A stretch of 64,000 nucleotides of DNA from Chamaea fasciata (lineage: Eukaryota > Chordata > Aves > Passeriformes > Sylviidae): contig JARCOQ010000005.1 of the NCBI GenBank assembly GCA_029207755.1, positions 65,049,414 to 65,113,413 of the forward strand, in the 5' to 3' direction. Position numbers and translations under genes: made by a program. The notes below the pieces were generated by a model. The model saw only the letters and a list, made by a program, of their open reading frames with translations, was not told the origin of the DNA and did no database searches. Positions 62,101 through 64,000 of this stretch are shown here, one piece after another. Position 1 is the stretch's first letter, and every line of letters starts with the position of its first letter.

Positions 62101-64000
62101 AAATTAATAAAAAGATTTATGTGTCTTGTCTCAGGAAATTCATTATGTACCCATACAGTTAATGCTGTAATTCTTAATGTACACTGTGCTTCTCATACAT
62201 AGCAAAACCACTGAATCTGTATTTTAAGTTCAAAACTCAAGCCAGCTGAAGGTACAGACATGGCAAGTACCTTCATAGTACATACTAATAAATTTTGGTT
62301 TTATTTTCTAACTAGTTTTCACCTTTGTTCTGACTGTTCCCCTTGACTGTTGAAGTCACAAACAAGGTTGTTTGTTGAAGGAGCGAACAAGGTCAATGCA
62401 AGCACAAGATGATGTCTGTAGAAATTAATCATTCATTAATGACTGCAACTGTAGAATGGGTTTAGAAATACTTTTTTAAATCTCCAGAGCTTTTGAGAGT
62501 CAATTCTTTAAGTGTCCTGAACTTTATTATTAATTAGTTCTTTTACAGAACAGTTTCAACTGACTTTCAGACACTCTTGACATTGGAGGTTCTATACTCC
62601 TAGAGGTTATATCTTCATTGCCAAAAACAAGCAGTGTTTAATAGTCAAGTGGTTTACTCTAGGTGTATTGCTACATATGGAATCTCAGGGAAGAAAAGGC
62701 ACAGGTGATTTCATGGCATTGTAGCTACCTGTGGCCAATGCAATATGCCTCCTTGGAGGTGTAGCTCTAACAGCTAGGTAATAATTCCATTGGGAATTTA
62801 ATAAGCAGTAGTTGTCTTGACGTAAAAAAGAAAACAGAAAACCAACTAAACACATCAGTTCTTGAGATGCAGATAAAGTCATAGCAGAAGAAAACCCAGG
62901 CCTCAGCAAGCTCTTTCTAAAGAGAGGGGTAAAGGAAGAGCGCGAAGTAGAAGGGAAGAACAATGAAGGGCTTGTTTGGATGAGGAGCTCTCCCAGTGTT
63001 ATCCCAGGGCAGTTATTTCAGTACTCCAGAAAAAAAATAATCCTTTTTCTGGCTTGATTTCTGTCTCTTTGGTAGTGCCTTAAAGCTCCCCACACCTGCT
63101 TTTATTTTAAGTGCCTCACTGTAATAAGTCATCAGGGCACCACCCTCAAATGAAGGATCCTTTCCTCTCCACAACCAGCTAAACAGATTTTACCATTTCT
63201 TGCATACCACAGCTTACAGAGACACTGGGAATGGTAGCACGCTTGTAGCCACTGCTTTGAGTCTTCTAGGCACTTTTTGATTTCAGCTGGTAATTTCAGG
63301 GAGATTTCTAAGGAAAACCTCAGTGCTTTAGGAGGTGGTTTTAGTGACTCAGATTCAAGTCTTTTTCTCTGAGTCAATACTGAATGATGTGCCCGAGCAC
63401 ATTTCTTGCATATGAGACCCACATCTGTAGGTTGATTGCCTGCGGTCATCAATTATCCTTCAGTTATTTGGCATAAGCCTAAAGGCATGTTGCCCTGATA
63501 ACCCGGGCAGGTCAGTTTGATTACAGTTTGCCTTCTGCATATCTAACATTTCAATTTCAATTGGGCAATTGTTGCTTCTGTTCCTAACCTGCTGTGCACT
63601 GCTGAAAAGCACTGGAGGATGCATTTCATCGCTAGGTGAAGGGATAGAGTCATGGAAAGCAGCAGCCAAACTAGAGGTGCCCTCCAGGTTAAAGCGGGAG
63701 TCAAAGGATACAGTCATCATATTTTAATGTTCAGACATACCGGTTCAGCTAACCCATACCAGTCATGTCCAGAGAAGTGTTATTTTCAGTGAGGCTGCAG
63801 GAAAAAAAACACCAGAGCTCATAATAGGGCTTCTTAATTGAAGTATTCGGTAGTTTTAGTAAGCAAAGGCAAAGGAACAGCTGTAATTCTTTAAAACACA
63901 CCAGGGAGAAGCTATACAGCAGAGTGTGGTCCAGTACTGCTGCATCCCCACCCCAATGGAGTCTCTCAGGATACCAGATACACAAAGTGAGTCTGAATAT
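59157..64000. other. Non-coding stretch to the window end
   Basis: No gene can be supported. Three stacked minus-strand ORFs (63132-63452, 63460-63720, 63749-63985) are in three different frames and carry no known motif. T- and A-runs occur at 60181-60198 and 61181-61191. Confidence 0.5.

Noticed and set aside
63132..63985. Three stacked minus-strand ORFs suggesting a broken gene
   Set aside because: They lie in three different frames and none shows a domain I recognise. A pseudogene cannot be excluded, but nothing supports it.

Overview
The window is vertebrate nuclear DNA, almost certainly from a songbird. It is AT-rich, has no long host ORF, carries several copies of the avian LINE CR1 (3' ends built of ATTCTGTG-type octamers), and holds several retroviral LTRs of types common in passerines. 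I found no host protein-coding exon, tRNA, rRNA or CRISPR that I can defend. The window looks like intergenic or deep intronic sequence shaped by retroelements.

The main feature is a complete, minus-strand endogenous retrovirus at 11712-18469. It has two 789-bp LTRs (11712-12500 and 17681-18469) with TG...CA ends, and a perfect 5-bp target duplication CCTTC (11707-11711 and 18470-18474). The primer binding site (17658-17675) is complementary to tRNA-Lys1,2. A 593-codon gag ORF (15794-17575) is open. Protease, reverse transcriptase, RNase H and integrase follow in the same reading frame as gag, and there is no env. Catalytic landmarks are visible (protease DTG, RT YIDD, integrase DD35E), but pol is cut by many TAG/TGA stops.

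The most striking signal is in this provirus. Of 28 differences between its LTRs, 26 are C in the 5' LTR and T in the 3' LTR on the window plus strand (G-to-A on the viral coding strand), with none the other way. Twenty of the 26 follow a C. The pol stops that I traced are all TAG or TGA, as expected from G-to-A change at Trp codons, while all 18 Trp codons of gag are intact. This is the pattern of cytidine-deaminase (APOBEC-type) hypermutation of the first cDNA strand, rising toward the viral 3' end. The copy therefore appears to have been edited during reverse transcription and then fixed in the germ line. Without the one-way changes the LTRs differ at only 2 of 789 sites, so the insertion is probably young.

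Layout: 1-5710 no gene; 5711-6240 solo LTR (+); 6723-6965 CR1 (-); 11239-11354 TATA-type promoter-like block; 11712-18469 hypermutated provirus (-); 22640-23312 solo LTR (-); 35895-36153 CR1 (+); 40174-40601 weak LTR-like block; 44740-46050 GC/CpG-rich repeat-like block; 48785-49288 LTR (+); 51010-52455 degenerate CR1 ORF2 (+) split by an LTR-like insert at 51913-52195; 55461-55600 short tandem repeat; 58714-58761 (TG)n/(CA)n; 59044-59156 CR1 (-). The rest is unremarkable AT-rich DNA.
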